From NCBI GenBank assembly GCA_028274465.1, contig CM051456.1, forward strand, positions 94,226,753-94,290,752: a DNA stretch of 64,000 nt, given 5' to 3'. The position numbers and the translations under genes were made by a program. The stretch is from Plantago ovata (Eukaryota > Streptophyta > Magnoliopsida > Lamiales > Plantaginaceae). Positions within the stretch are counted from its first letter, which is position 1. Every line of letters begins with the position of its first letter. The notes beneath the pieces were generated by a model that was given only the letters and a program-made list of their open reading frames with translations, was not told the DNA's origin and searched no databases. This document shows, piece after piece, positions 30,678 through 41,077 of the stretch.

Positions 30678-32364
30678 TGTTAGGAAACTTGTAATGTTGA
30701 TGAGCAATTAACCATGCTAAATTAAGAACAGTCCAGTAACTAGTACTCTTGAGGTCCATAGGATTTTAGAATTTTTAAAGGACATTGTAAAAGAGGAACG
30801 TTTGCTGATGACTTAGATAGGTGTTAGATAAGTTTTTATCCTTGTGGATGACGTACTTTAATTTCTGTGAAGAAATTAATTTATTGACACTTTAGCGTAT
30901 GATGTATTTTATTTTCTGAAAAGAAAATATCTTATTGATGCTTAGCTTTGATGTAACTTATTTTCTGAAAAGAAAATGACCTATTGAAGCATTTGTTGAA
31001 GATGTATTTTGTTTATTATAAACAAATTATTGAAGCAAATAAGAAACCGGTCAGAATCTTGAAGACTTTCGAAGATCTGAAGACTTGAAGACTTGAAGAC
31101 TTGAAGATTGCTGAAGACTGGTAAGGCACGTGTTGCTCAGAAAGTGAAATTTTCAGCAACAGCATTGCATAAGTGAAAATCTGAAAGACAGAGTAGGTTG
31201 TGCTTGCTGAAACTGAGAATAAACACTTGCTGATGAACATATGTGACCTCTTGCTGAATGTACGTGATTTTGCGCTCCATTGTTACTGTTTGAATTCTAT
31301 TCAAAGGTGCATTTAATGCAAAGCTTACACGCGAAGGACATAAGACTAGAAGACAAACAAAGGTTGCTGCTGAAAGTACAAAAGCAAGATAGTGACATGT
31401 TAAGGAACAAAAGCCTTAGGATTTGAAATTCAAACGGCTCCTTACTTGCACTATAAATAGAGGTCATCCGGCAAAGAGTTGAAGTGTGTCAACAACGTGA
31501 TCAAACTCTCACTTGTGCTTAAAATTCACAAACCTTCAAACACTCTTACTGCCATTGATCCGTTCCAAGACTTAAAGCTTGAAAAAGCTACTTGTGAAGA
31601 AGTAGAACAAACTCGGCTAAGAAATTAGTTAAGTGTTCTTTCTTTCGAACAAGAACAAGTCTTGACACCAGAAACAATCAAACTTGTTTACTGCAAAGTA
31701 TTCCAAGTTGTGTTTCTTAGATTACTTGTTGTAACTGAAGAAGTTATAATTGAGTTATCTCACCCCAAAACTCTCTAACTGAAAATACACCCTTTCAGGC
31801 GTGATATTCAGGGGGAACTTAATCAAGCATAGTTTTGCTGATTAAAAGTACCAAGTTTGGTGGAGAACAAGGTTGAGTTCTCTAGTTTAGGTTGGAGACA
31901 AAGCAAGTGTGCTTTGGTTTCTGTTGAATCGCTTTAGATAGGAGATTGTAAGGAACCTCAATCATATCTTAGTGGATTCAGTCCTAGAAAGGACAAAGTG
32001 GATTAGTTGGGAGATTACGCCACTCTCAGATACCACTCTAAAAAGCGTTTGTGTGATTTACTTACTGCATTTAGCTTTTAGCAAATTTTATCTGTTTGTA
32101 CACAGTCACTCACATCACTTGCTGAAACACTTTACTTGCTGAAAAAGCACTTATTGTTTCAAAGACTTCCGCTCTCTGATTTTAAGTATCAGCAAACCAA
32201 GCTACTGTAAAGTAACTTACGCCTGCTGAGAAAGTTAAGTATCAGCAATCTCATTACTGAAAAGTAATAAGTACTTGCTGAGAAAGTTTTAAACGACAAA
32301 AGTTTGAAAAGACTATTCACCCCCCCCCCCTCTAGTCTTTTCTTGTTGTTTAAAGGGACCAACA
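30678..32364 (+). repeat. Sirevirus 3' LTR (partner of 54839-56524)
   Basis: The 1687-bp LTR reads TGTTAGGAAACTTG... to ...GGGACCAACA. It is about 99% identical by eye to the LTR at 54839-56524 over the parts compared, much closer than to the SIR-B LTR beside it. A 9-bp tandem repeat GAAGACTTG occurs near 31075-31110 in both. The following five bases, ACAAG, are the complement of the CTTGT that follows the other LTR. Confidence 0.92.
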
Positions 32365-33252
32365 ACAAGTTATCTAAAGAAACACAACTTGGAATACTTT
32401 TCAGTAAATAAGTTAAGTTGTTTCTGGTGTCAAGACTTGTTCTTGTTCGAAAGAAAGAACACTTAACTAATTTCTTAGCCGTGAATGTTCTACTTCTTCA
32501 CAAGTAGCTTTTGTTTCAAGCTTAAGTCTAGGAACGGATCAATAGGTAGTAAAGAGTATGGAAGATTGAGTGTTTAAGCACAAGTGAGAGTTTGATCACG
32601 TTTTTGACACACTTCAACTCTTTGCCGGATGAACTCTATTTATAGTGAATCAAGGGAGCCGTTTGAATTTCAAATTCTAAGGCTTTGTTCCTTAAGATGT
32701 CACTATCTTGCTTTTGTACTTTCAGCAGCGTCCTTCATTTGTCTTCTAGTCTTCATGTTTTTCGCGTGCTTACTTTGCGTTTAATGTTCATTTGAATGGA
32801 ATTCAAATGTGAACGTTGGAGCCAAAATGCAAGTACTTTCAGCAAGGAGGTCACATATGTATTTCAGCAAGTGGTCAGTCTCAGTTTCAGCAAGCACAAC
32901 CTACTCTGTCATATAGATTTTCACTTATGCGAGCTGTTGCTGAAATTTACACTTTCTGAGCAACATGTGCCTTTGTAGATACCGTTCTCAGAATTCTTCT
33001 TAAGTCTTCAGTCTTCGAATCTTCAAGTTTCTGAGCGGTTCTAGTGCTTCAATAGTTCATTTGTAAAAACAAAGTACATCATCAGCAAAACTAAAGCACC
33101 TTACTAGTACCTACACTAAGTCTTCAGCAAACGTTTCTCTTTTACAATGTCCTTAAAATTCTAAAAACCTATGGACCTTAAGAGTACTAGTTACTGGACT
33201 TTCCTTAATTTAGCATGGTTAATTGCTCATCAAAATTACAAGTTTCCTAACA
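32365..33252 (-). repeat. SIR-B 3' LTR, first half
   Basis: Read on the minus strand this is a Sirevirus LTR from its start TGTTAGGAAACTTG (33252) to the ACTTGT motif in its middle, where it meets the neighbouring LTR. It differs from the other two Sirevirus LTRs by many substitutions and small indels, so it is older. The continuation of this LTR (TTATAGCTG...) is found at 56525-56586 in the opposite relative orientation. Confidence 0.85.
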
Positions 33253-36200
33253 AATTTTCCCTTTTGATGTCAGCAATCCATGGCTAAATTAATTGTTACC
33301 CTTTTAGAGGTTTATGATGTTGAATAAATCAGTTGATTAATGCAAGCATACTTGAATAATAAAAAACAGTAAGCATAAGTAGTTTGCATAATCAAAAACC
33401 AGTAAGAGTCAAAAGTTTATTGTTGATAGTTATCTTTCAGTAAGTTTACAAGAAAGTTCAGAGATAACTACAAAAATAAGCAAACAAAACAAACAAAACT
33501 TTTTACAAGGGACTTAAGCTATTCTAGCAGAAGATTTCCTAAGAATCTCCCTTACACTCTTCTCAGCAAGAGCAGAGAATTCAACACAGTCCTTCTCGTA
33601 ATCTTCAAGTAGCTTACGGACTTAAAGTTGAATAATCCTTGCATTCTTGCAGGCAGTATAATGATGGTTTTCACCATTCAATTCTTTGTAGTGAATTACC
33701 CACAAGTGCATGCCCCAATTGCTAGCATGGAGAAGTTGAGTATCTGAAATTCCCTTGTTGGCATGAATATTTCTTAACCAGAGAAGATCTTCTTCTTGAT
33801 CCTTGGCAGTGAGATAAAAATACTCATAAGGAATCAAGCCATATTTCTTCTTGGACTTCTTGGTTAAAGGATCACTATAGTAAGCAACATCTATCGGTTT
33901 GATTAAATCGGGCTCTTGTTTTATCTTCTTACCGATAGAGGTTCTTCTTACTAAGATCTCCAAGTTCAGCCATTTTGCAGTAATGTTCCTTGGGTAGGGA
34001 GGAGGATCCCTTTCTTTTCTTTGCACTTTTAATTCAATCCATGTGTACATTTGATTAAGTACAACAGTTGGAAAGAAATCATTGGCCAAAAGATCTTCCA
34101 GCTTTATGATCCAGCAACCATGTAGGTTTCTGATCACATTCTGAGTTGTTTCCTCATTGCTGGTCTTTGTATATTCAATGCCAGTGCCAATTGCAATGCT
34201 GGCTAGCCTCTTTTCTTCCTGTCTTTGCCTTTTTCTTCTTGACTTAGCATTTTCTAGATCTCTTGCTGAAGATCTTGAGTCATAAGAGAAGCGTTTGGAT
34301 TGGCCAGAAGGAGTTAAGGCAGAAATAGGCTTAGCTCTTATAGCTTGAGCTATTGTTTGGTCATCATCATTATCATCATCTTCATTCAGATTTTGATGAC
34401 TCTCAGTGTGACAGTATTCTTGAGTTTCAGCAGAAGTTCTTCTCCTTTTTGGATTTGCTGAACTTCTCTCAGAATCTGTTTCAGCTCGTTTCTTAGAACT
34501 TTTCTCTTTTTCAGCAAGAGGTTCTCTGGGAGGTGGACCAGGCAGTATCAATGGCGCTTCAGAGAGGGTTTGTTTGATCTTGAAGACTTTCTTTGTCTAT
34601 CTTCCCCCTTAGACATGGATTGCATCATCGGTCGGATGTGTAGAGAGAAAAACTCATTGCAATTTTCAGCAAGAGTACTTAGGCTGTTGTATTTGAGGAT
34701 GATGCCTTGCTGATCAGTGGTTAGATTGGACAATTCTTCCTTAATACAAGCCAAGTTCTCCTCATGTCTACGCTCATTGTCGACTTTTACTTCAATAAAA
34801 GCCTGAGCCTTTTTCAATGCACTTTTAGCAAGTTTGAGTGCTTGACTGACATCTTCTTCATAGCTTTTGTGATGTGGACTGATGTCTTTCTGAGCTATGG
34901 TAAGTGAACTAGTGCGTTTCAGCACTGTAGCCAGTATTTTGCCAATGTCAAGCGGACTCTCAGCATCATCCTCTTCTTGGCATGCTTTGTGAATAGCCAT
35001 TAGTGCCTTTATTCTAGGAGTAAAATCCTCAACGTTAGAAAACGGCACTAAAGAGGGAGTAAGTGAATGAGCTTTGATCTCAGTAGCGAATTGATCATCA
35101 TTTCTCAGCAGGCGACTTCTCTCAGCATCTCCTTCATCAGTTTGGAGAGATGGAGGAGGAATTGCAACCTCTGTGGGTTCAATTTTCTTTGTTCTTTCTT
35201 CTTCATTTGCTGAGAAATTGGATAGATCTTCTTCGTCATCAGATTCATCAAGGCCAGCAACCTTGGTTCCCAAATCTTTAGCTTCAGACACTTGTGGTTG
35301 AGTGGTTGCTGAGGGCAACTCTTTTGACTCAACAACTGGAGTTTCACCAGTAGTAAGTGGAAGGGAGGAGATTTCCGTGTTGTTCACTCCTGAAGATTGA
35401 GCAATGTATAGATTCTGCGTATGTCTAGCATGAATCTGTAGACTATTTTGAAGTGATCTTTGATAATCGTTATCCATTTCTTCATCTCCAAGGTTTGGAT
35501 CAGTGACCTTAGCTTCGAGTAATGCTAACTCGGCATCAGAAAGCTTAGCTTTGCCTAAGTGCATTTCAGCACACTTTCTGGCGTACACTTCTTCAGTTTC
35601 AGCAACTTGTTCAGTTGCTTGAGTACTTGTCTCAGCAGGAGTGGGAGCAGATTCTTGGTGCTGACTGGGAGTTTGGTTAGCTTGCTGAGTCTCAGTGTTT
35701 TGATTTTCAGTCTCAGCAACTGTCATTTTTACTCCACCAGCATCAGGACTAGGACCTTGATTATCATCATCATCGTCCTTGGAACCTTTTCCTTCATCAT
35801 CATCACTGGTATCCTTTGGGATATTTTCATCCTCTTCTTCTTCATCATCGTCCATTAGTATAACTAACTCGAGATGTTTGTACATAGCAGCACTTGTAAC
35901 TTCCTCTTCTTCATTGATTTTGTGGGGATCAACCACCACGAGTACAAAGGAACCCTTGAGCATCACAACTTGTTCAGCTGGAGAGGCACTCTTGAATTTC
36001 GCTTTCATATTTTCTCTGATTAAAGCAATCAGATTCGAGCTCATTATCTGAGAATATGTAGGCTCTTCTGGAAGTATTGAGTGTACAAATGTCTCGAGTC
36101 TCAGCAAAGAGATTCTCTTTTTCTCATTGGACAGATGAAGGTGAAGATCAGAGAAATCCATCCTTCTATACCGTTTCCAGTTGCTGACAGACTTAGCAAC

Positions 36201-36299
36201 TCTGGTCAAGGTATTCTTTTTGAAGTGTGAGTAGAGTTCTTCTGAACTTACTTCAAGATCTTCAGTGATGTGAACCACTTTAGTGGTTTCCTTTTGAGA

Positions 36300-36374
36300 C
36301 TAAAAGAGAGTAAAGTTAAGTTCAGGAAGGGTTTGGAAAATAGTTTTAGAGTCTAAAACTGTAACATGATTTAC
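36300..36374 (-). other. Candidate short intron 3 in env-like gene
   Basis: The minus strand reads TTCAGCAG/GTAAAT ... CTCTCTTTTAG, 75 bp, AT-rich, with CTTAACT before the acceptor as a possible branch site. The acceptor and interior recur in SIR-A (acceptor ending 28818). Confidence 0.5.
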
Positions 36375-36470
36375 CTGCTGAAGTTCAGCAAGCTCATGTT
36401 GCACACTAAGTTGTGCTGGTACTATTTCCATTGCTTCAGGAGCTTGGGCAGCATCCTTGAATTGTTCATC

Positions 36471-36542
36471 CTGAAATAACTTTAAATTAGATACAAGTAC
36501 TAAGTTTACAAACTTAGTAGTTTTACCAAAACGTTCATCTAC
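36471..36542 (-). other. Candidate short intron 2 in env-like gene
   Basis: The minus strand reads TTCAGCAG/GTAGAT ... AGTTATTTCAG, 72 bp, about three quarters A+T, with CTAAT near the end. The SIR-A counterpart is 28583-28653. Confidence 0.55.
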
Positions 36543-36611
36543 CTGCTGAACAGGAGTTGTGGATTCTGGTGCAGAAGTTTCAGCAATCTTCTGACTTGTA
36601 TCTTGAGAAAT

Positions 36612-36686
36612 CTGTAAAGAAATAATTATATCAGGAAAAGATAAAGTTTCAGATAGTGAAGTTTTGCTTATTTCTGAGTTAAGTAC
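36612..36686 (-). other. Candidate short intron 1 in env-like gene
   Basis: The minus strand reads CTTCAGCAG/GTACTT ... TTTCTTTACAG, 75 bp, AT-rich with a polypyrimidine end. The SIR-A counterpart is 28440-28513 with both splice signals kept. Confidence 0.55.
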
Positions 36687-39600
36687 CTGCTGAAGAAGGG
36701 CAGGTGGTGACTCAGTCCTTTCAGCAATGATAGCAGCTTTATTATCTGGGACTTGTTCTTCAGCAGACTTCTTTACTTGCTCTAGTTGAGAAGGTTGTTC
36801 AGATTCAACAATCTCCCTTGTCTCTGAAATGACAAGTTGAGCAGAGACATCTAGACCTATAAGTTCACTACTTGTCATGAACATGTCTACTGACTTGTTG
36901 GAGTTGTCTTCAATCTCCAAGTCCATTTGCTGGCTTAGGTTAGTCAGCACCAGTTGAACTTTGTCAATAGAGGTCAAAGGTGAACTAGGTCTAACATTCT
37001 CAGCATCTTGAGATGCGTCGTCAAATACTGTCTCTTGTTGTGTTTCAGCAACCTCTAGGACTTGAACCATTGCAGTCTCATCAAGTGGTTCTTCAGCAAT
37101 TGCAGCTTTAGCAATTTCTGGGACCGGATTAGCTGCTTGTTCAGCAACTATCTTTTCAGCAGCATTGTCAGCAAGTGCAGCTATTCTCAAGTCTGCAGCA
37201 ACATCACTTGCTTGTTCCAGAGTGTTGTCATCAAGATTATCTACAATGTAGATATCGGAGACTTGGGCAGGAATTTCATTTCCACTGCCATGTGGTCTTG
37301 CATCAGCAGATGTATCAACGTTAGGTTGATTGTTGAAGGCTTCTGCAAACACTTCAACATTGCTGAAGGCTTCTGCAAACACTTCAACAACATCTACTGC
37401 AGTGGCATGCATTTCAGCAACCACTGGAGCATCATCTGATAAGTCATGGACAATTGGAACGGACTTACGTGCCGTTGTTTTCTTTCTTGGGTAAGTCTTT
37501 GTCCGTTTCTTCTTAGGAATAGGATCAGCTGATGACGCTGCAGTTTGAGTGTCATCATCAGCTTTCCTCTTTTTCTTCTTAGATTTCTCACTGGGTGCAT
37601 TAGTTTCAGCAACCGCAGTGGATTCAGCAGCAACATTTGCAGTTGTTGCATTCTCAGCAACATTTGCAGCTGTTGTATACTTACCTTGCTGATCAACATC
37701 TGCAGTTGTTGCATTCATGTACTGATTATCAGTCTTAGCAACATTTGCAGCTGTTGTCTTCTTTGACTTCTTGTCAGCAAGCTTAGGTCCATTCTGCTTG
37801 TAGAAGGCTCTTCCCACATTGCATACTGATTTCTTAATCGGCAATGGGTTTCTTAGCTGAATCCTGAAGTGTTCAAGGATGTAGCATATTGTCAATCCAT
37901 ACATCAGTGGAAAGGTAGGTGAGACTGTGTTGTCTTCAACGTTTACCTTGAACTTAGTAACACAATCAACAAGTCTGTTGAAAATGTACTTAGCCCAGTT
38001 GAGCTCAGTTTTATTCTCATGGATATGCATCAGCAATGGCCACCTTCTCAAGACAACTTGGTCAATTCCTCCAACTTGGGAGTCTAAGACTTTGATTAGT
38101 AGCAGAGCTACCAGACCAAGCGAATGGCAGAGATGCTTCCTCTTTACGTGCTTTGTCCAAGTCACTGGAGCAATCTCTCCTTTCTTCATTCTTTCATTTC
38201 TGACATCACTGTAGAAGGCTTCAATTTCTTCATCAGTGGCAGTGATATCATCTTCAGCTCCAGTTGTTGAAGGGTAATTCGCTTCTTCCTAAGTTCGCAG
38301 TGGATCGTCACAATATACTATTTTAGGTCTTCTTCATGTAGTGTTCCTCTCAAGATCATAGGAAACCTTCATGTAGCTTCCTCGTACCTGAAATAGACTG
38401 GAGGGGGGGTTAGTACCTCGTGCCCGGTTTGTCGAGGATCACACCGGAGGGACGAGTTTACGTGTAGGGAGTTGTAGGGATTCCCTATTAAGAGTAGTAA
38501 ATGTGGTAGGTAAGTGGTAGGTGAGAGCTCTGAATGCTTACCCGCTGGGTAATGAATGAGTTATTTATATACTCGTAGTATTTTAATGTCACTCCATGTA
38601 GGATCGTGACAAGTGTCCGGCCGAGATTGAAGCCTCCTTTGTCCCAAGCCCATTAAGGAGGTCCATGGGCTTTGGCCCAAACATCTTGGCTAGGGTTGAG
38701 AGGGCAATATTGACTTTTTGGGTCCCATGGAGTAATCTGGAAGACGGGTCCCACATGGAGCGACCATGGGTGGTCGCCCTTGGTCCTCGTGCCTTCCTCT
38801 TACGTCCGTGGTCCGAGAAGTGCTCTGCCTAGTTTCTCTTGGAGGGTGTCACCTTGACGTAAGGTCCTCCTCGAGCCCTAGAGATGCTCCTCGAGCCCAA
38901 TAACTGCATTGTCCTTGTAGTGAGCTTATCTTGAAGGTTGGCCTCTTAGTGATGGTCGGACCCTATGTTGGTCGAGCCACACCTTAGTGACATACTTGGG
39001 TGTGGTCGCGCCCTTGAGGGACGGCCCTTGATGCTTCGTCACGCTCTTATACCGCTCCAGTTCGTACATGCGGACTGGACATATTCAACACCAGCATATG
39101 TCCCCCTAGTTTCCAAGTATCTTTGTAGAAGATAGTTGAGGAACTATGTGAAGTAGAGGTCGAGGAGAGCCTCGACTAATAGTGGGCGAAAAAATATTTC
39201 CGTATTTGTGCCTTGGTGCCTTTCCTTCCTCCTATCTCTCCCTTCCCCCCCTTTTTATAGGGTGCGAGCAGACGTTGCTCGGACCTTATAAAAGAGGTAT
39301 ATTTACTGGACAGAGATCGGATCCGGGTAAGTGTTCCTTGGTGGGAATAGGTTATTCGATTTTTCGCCTCTTCGCTATCCTTTTTTGTAAATTATCTCGA
39401 GGAGATAATTGTGAGTGAATGGAATGGAATGACTTCCTCCATCTTTTCTTTTTGGCCCTATCTCGAGAAGCTTCACAGGATAGTAGCTCCTCGGTCCCGT
39501 GAAATTAATCTTTCAAATCTTTCAATTTTTTCTCCTTGGATGAATGGTCGCTCGTCGCTCTTCATTTTATCCACGTGACATGGTCCTCGCTCCGCGGATT

Positions 39601-39775
39601 ATCCGGTGTGATTAGGTAATCCGCGTTCTCCTGGGAAAGAGTGTCGGAGCGAGAGCGTGGAGGGTAAATCGGTAAATCCGTCCAGCGGCTGTGATCTGGA
39701 CCATTAATAGAGGCCAAGTGTTCGGCCCGGATGGAGCGAGGGTATGCGACGGTTCATATTCCCGAGATACCCTTC

Positions 39776-39783
39776 TATAAATA
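39776..39783 (+). promoter_or_regulatory. Candidate TATA box
   Basis: CTATAAATAGG is a consensus plant TATA box. A start about 30 bp downstream would fall near TTCCACAC at 39800, followed by a purine-rich GAGAGAGCGAGGAG leader. Confidence 0.6.
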
Positions 39784-39997
39784 GGTCGATACTTCGTCAT
39801 TCCACACTTTTCGCAACATAACTTCTCAGAGCAAATAGAGAGAGCGAGGAGCCTTTCTCAGTGACCGAAGAGCGACCTCATCGATACAAAAGGAGATCGA
39901 GGACCTATTCCGGCGATCAATTTCAAGTTTTCTCAGGCGGACTTCGAGTTTTCCGGCGTACTTTCCGGTTTCCAGCCTTCAAACACACTTTTCCAAG

Positions 39998-40557
39998 TAA
40001 GCTTTCCTACTCCGGCTTCGATTACATGCTTTATTTGCCTGCTTTGTTCTTGATTTTGTTGTTACGGTGGCGTATGCCCTTTACCGTTTTCCGTCGTCTG
40101 AGGTTCTTCCGGTGTACGGCGGTCTTGAAACGGCCCAATACTTGTACGGACTTAAAAGACTTAAACGGACCTTGAATTGCATGCCTTAATCGAACTGTAG
40201 ATTCGCATGTCTTAATCGAACCGTAGATTCGCATGCTTCCCGTTTTTATTTTTCTGTAATTCCCCTTCTCCTCCTTAGCGTATGGCCGTAACTAAAGAAG
40301 TAATCATAACTGTAACTCATCGCTTTTTTAGAGCGGTTGGTCGCTCTTTTGCTCCTCGATCCGTAACATGTTCGTGACTTTGCCTCTTCGTTTTTCTTGT
40401 ATGCTCTTCGCTTTCGTAGAATAACTTCTTTTTTCATGATGCTCGCTTATTTTTTGAGATTTTTCTCCGTTCGGGAGGTCGAACATAATCAATATACATA
40501 AACGGACCTCTCGGACTATCACCAACCATCCTAACTCTTCTTTGCCTATCCATTTAG
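39998..40557 (+). other. Candidate leader intron
   Basis: Donor CAA/GTAAGC at 39998 and acceptor TATCCATTTAG ending 40557 enclose 560 bp, with CTAAC (40531-40535) as branch site. The acceptor is one base before the ATG at 40559. Confidence 0.5.
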
Positions 40558-40558
40558 G

Positions 40559-41077
40559 ATGTCCGAGAGAAGCGACGATAGCCAGAATCGCCGAGAAGTC
40601 GAAGAGTATGGGAGCGACCATACTACGTCAGCCGATACGTCAAAGATATCGGTGACGTTCTTGGACACTACTTTGGAGCATGCCGCCGTGGGCGAGGAGC
40701 CCGTTGTTGAGTCCGAGGAGGAAGAAGAATCCGAGGATGAAGACCAACTCGAGGAGGGTGAAGAAGGCGAGGACGCCAACGATAAGGATGATGATGATGA
40801 AACTGAGGAGGAGGAAGAGGCGGAGTATCAACTGGTTACTCGAAAAAGACGTCGTAGCGAGGATGATGATTTTATAGACGACCGGACCGAAGAGGGGGGG
40901 GTCCTTCTAACCCGGGGGTCTCTGCTGAATTGATTACACTGGCCGCTCAAGTTCATGGTCGCAACTACGGCACTGTCAGTGCAGTTCCTCCGATGGATAT
41001 TCGGATCGAGGACATGGATGACACGGAGCGACCAGACCTGGCTCTTTCTTTATACGAGGAAGGCGATCACTCTGTCC
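40559..41077 (+). pseudogene. Acidic ORF cut by Angela-type insertion
   Basis: The ORF opens MSERSDDSQNRREVEEYGSD. It is dominated by Glu/Asp runs (about residues 50-95), followed by a basic KRRR cluster and another acidic segment. Beyond about 40930 coding-like sequence continues in a shifted reading (TLAAQVHGRNYGTVSAV, then ERPDLALSLYEEGDH) until the LTR at 41078. The layout is reminiscent of the N-terminal parts of 'putative gypsy-type transposon' proteins, but I do not recognise a domain. The function is unknown. Confidence 0.4.

Larger units (their letters stand above)
33622..38189 (-). pseudogene. SIR-B env-like gene
   Basis: Long readings cover 36300-38189, 34548-36278 and 33622-34551. 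In order on the minus strand: a conserved globular segment (HSLGLVALLLIKVLDSQVGG near 38120), a Lys-rich region with bipartite nuclear-signal-like clusters (KKKRK), an Ala/Val/Glu-rich tract, the stretch with three short intron-like segments (36300-36686), a helical region (near 36150) with acidic runs (35830-35850), a coiled-coil region near 34750, and a basic C-terminal domain (near 34250-33650). The composition resembles a nuclear or structural protein more than a membrane glycoprotein; I see no clear transmembrane anchor. The N-terminus is missing at 38272. Family assignment rests on its place between pol-type and 3' LTR sequences in sister copies. Function is unknown. Confidence 0.68.
33253..38272 (-). 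mobile_element. SIR-B: older Sirevirus, env-like gene and 3' end
   Basis: From its LTR leftover this piece runs through the polypurine tract, 0.37 kb of noncoding DNA (33253-33621) and the env-like gene up to 38272, where unrelated sequence starts. Gag and pol are not present in the window. At the env-like N-terminal part it is about 94% identical to SIR-A by eye, so it is a separate copy. It is the best-preserved env-like gene here, with about one or two breaks. It is interrupted by the element at 38273 and, in its LTR, by another Sirevirus. Confidence 0.8.
38273..41077 (+). mobile_element. Unidentified element, 5' fragment with promoter and acidic ORF
   Basis: Unrelated sequence starts where SIR-B homology ends (about 38265-38275) and runs to the Angela-type LTR at 41078. 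The first 1.5 kb is GC-richer and noncoding, with several TATA-like motifs (39255, 39291) and a CACGTG box (39571). A TATA box at 39776, a leader and a candidate intron precede an acidic ORF at 40559. The layout resembles the 5' LTR and leader of a Gypsy-type element cut short by the Angela-type insertion, but I found no second LTR, primer site or known domain, so the class is open. A captured host promoter and first exons cannot be excluded. Confidence 0.4.

Noticed and set aside
31075-31115. Satellite start (GAAGACTTG tandem repeat)
   Set aside because: Only about four 9-bp units inside an LTR; a microsatellite at most.
31016-31240. Identical 74-codon ORF here and at 55962-56186
   Set aside because: Both lie antisense in Sirevirus LTRs; the identity reflects the young LTR pair, not selection on a protein.
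32320-32340. Long C or G homopolymers (also 54873, 59199, 59436) as functional elements
   Set aside because: Homopolymer lengths are unreliable in assemblies and vary between LTR partners.
19608-32364. SIR-A and the LTR at 30678-32364 as one element with an ordinary gap
   Set aside because: The LTR flank ACAAG and its near identity to the SIR-C LTR fit SIR-C on a reversed contig better; kept only as an alternative.
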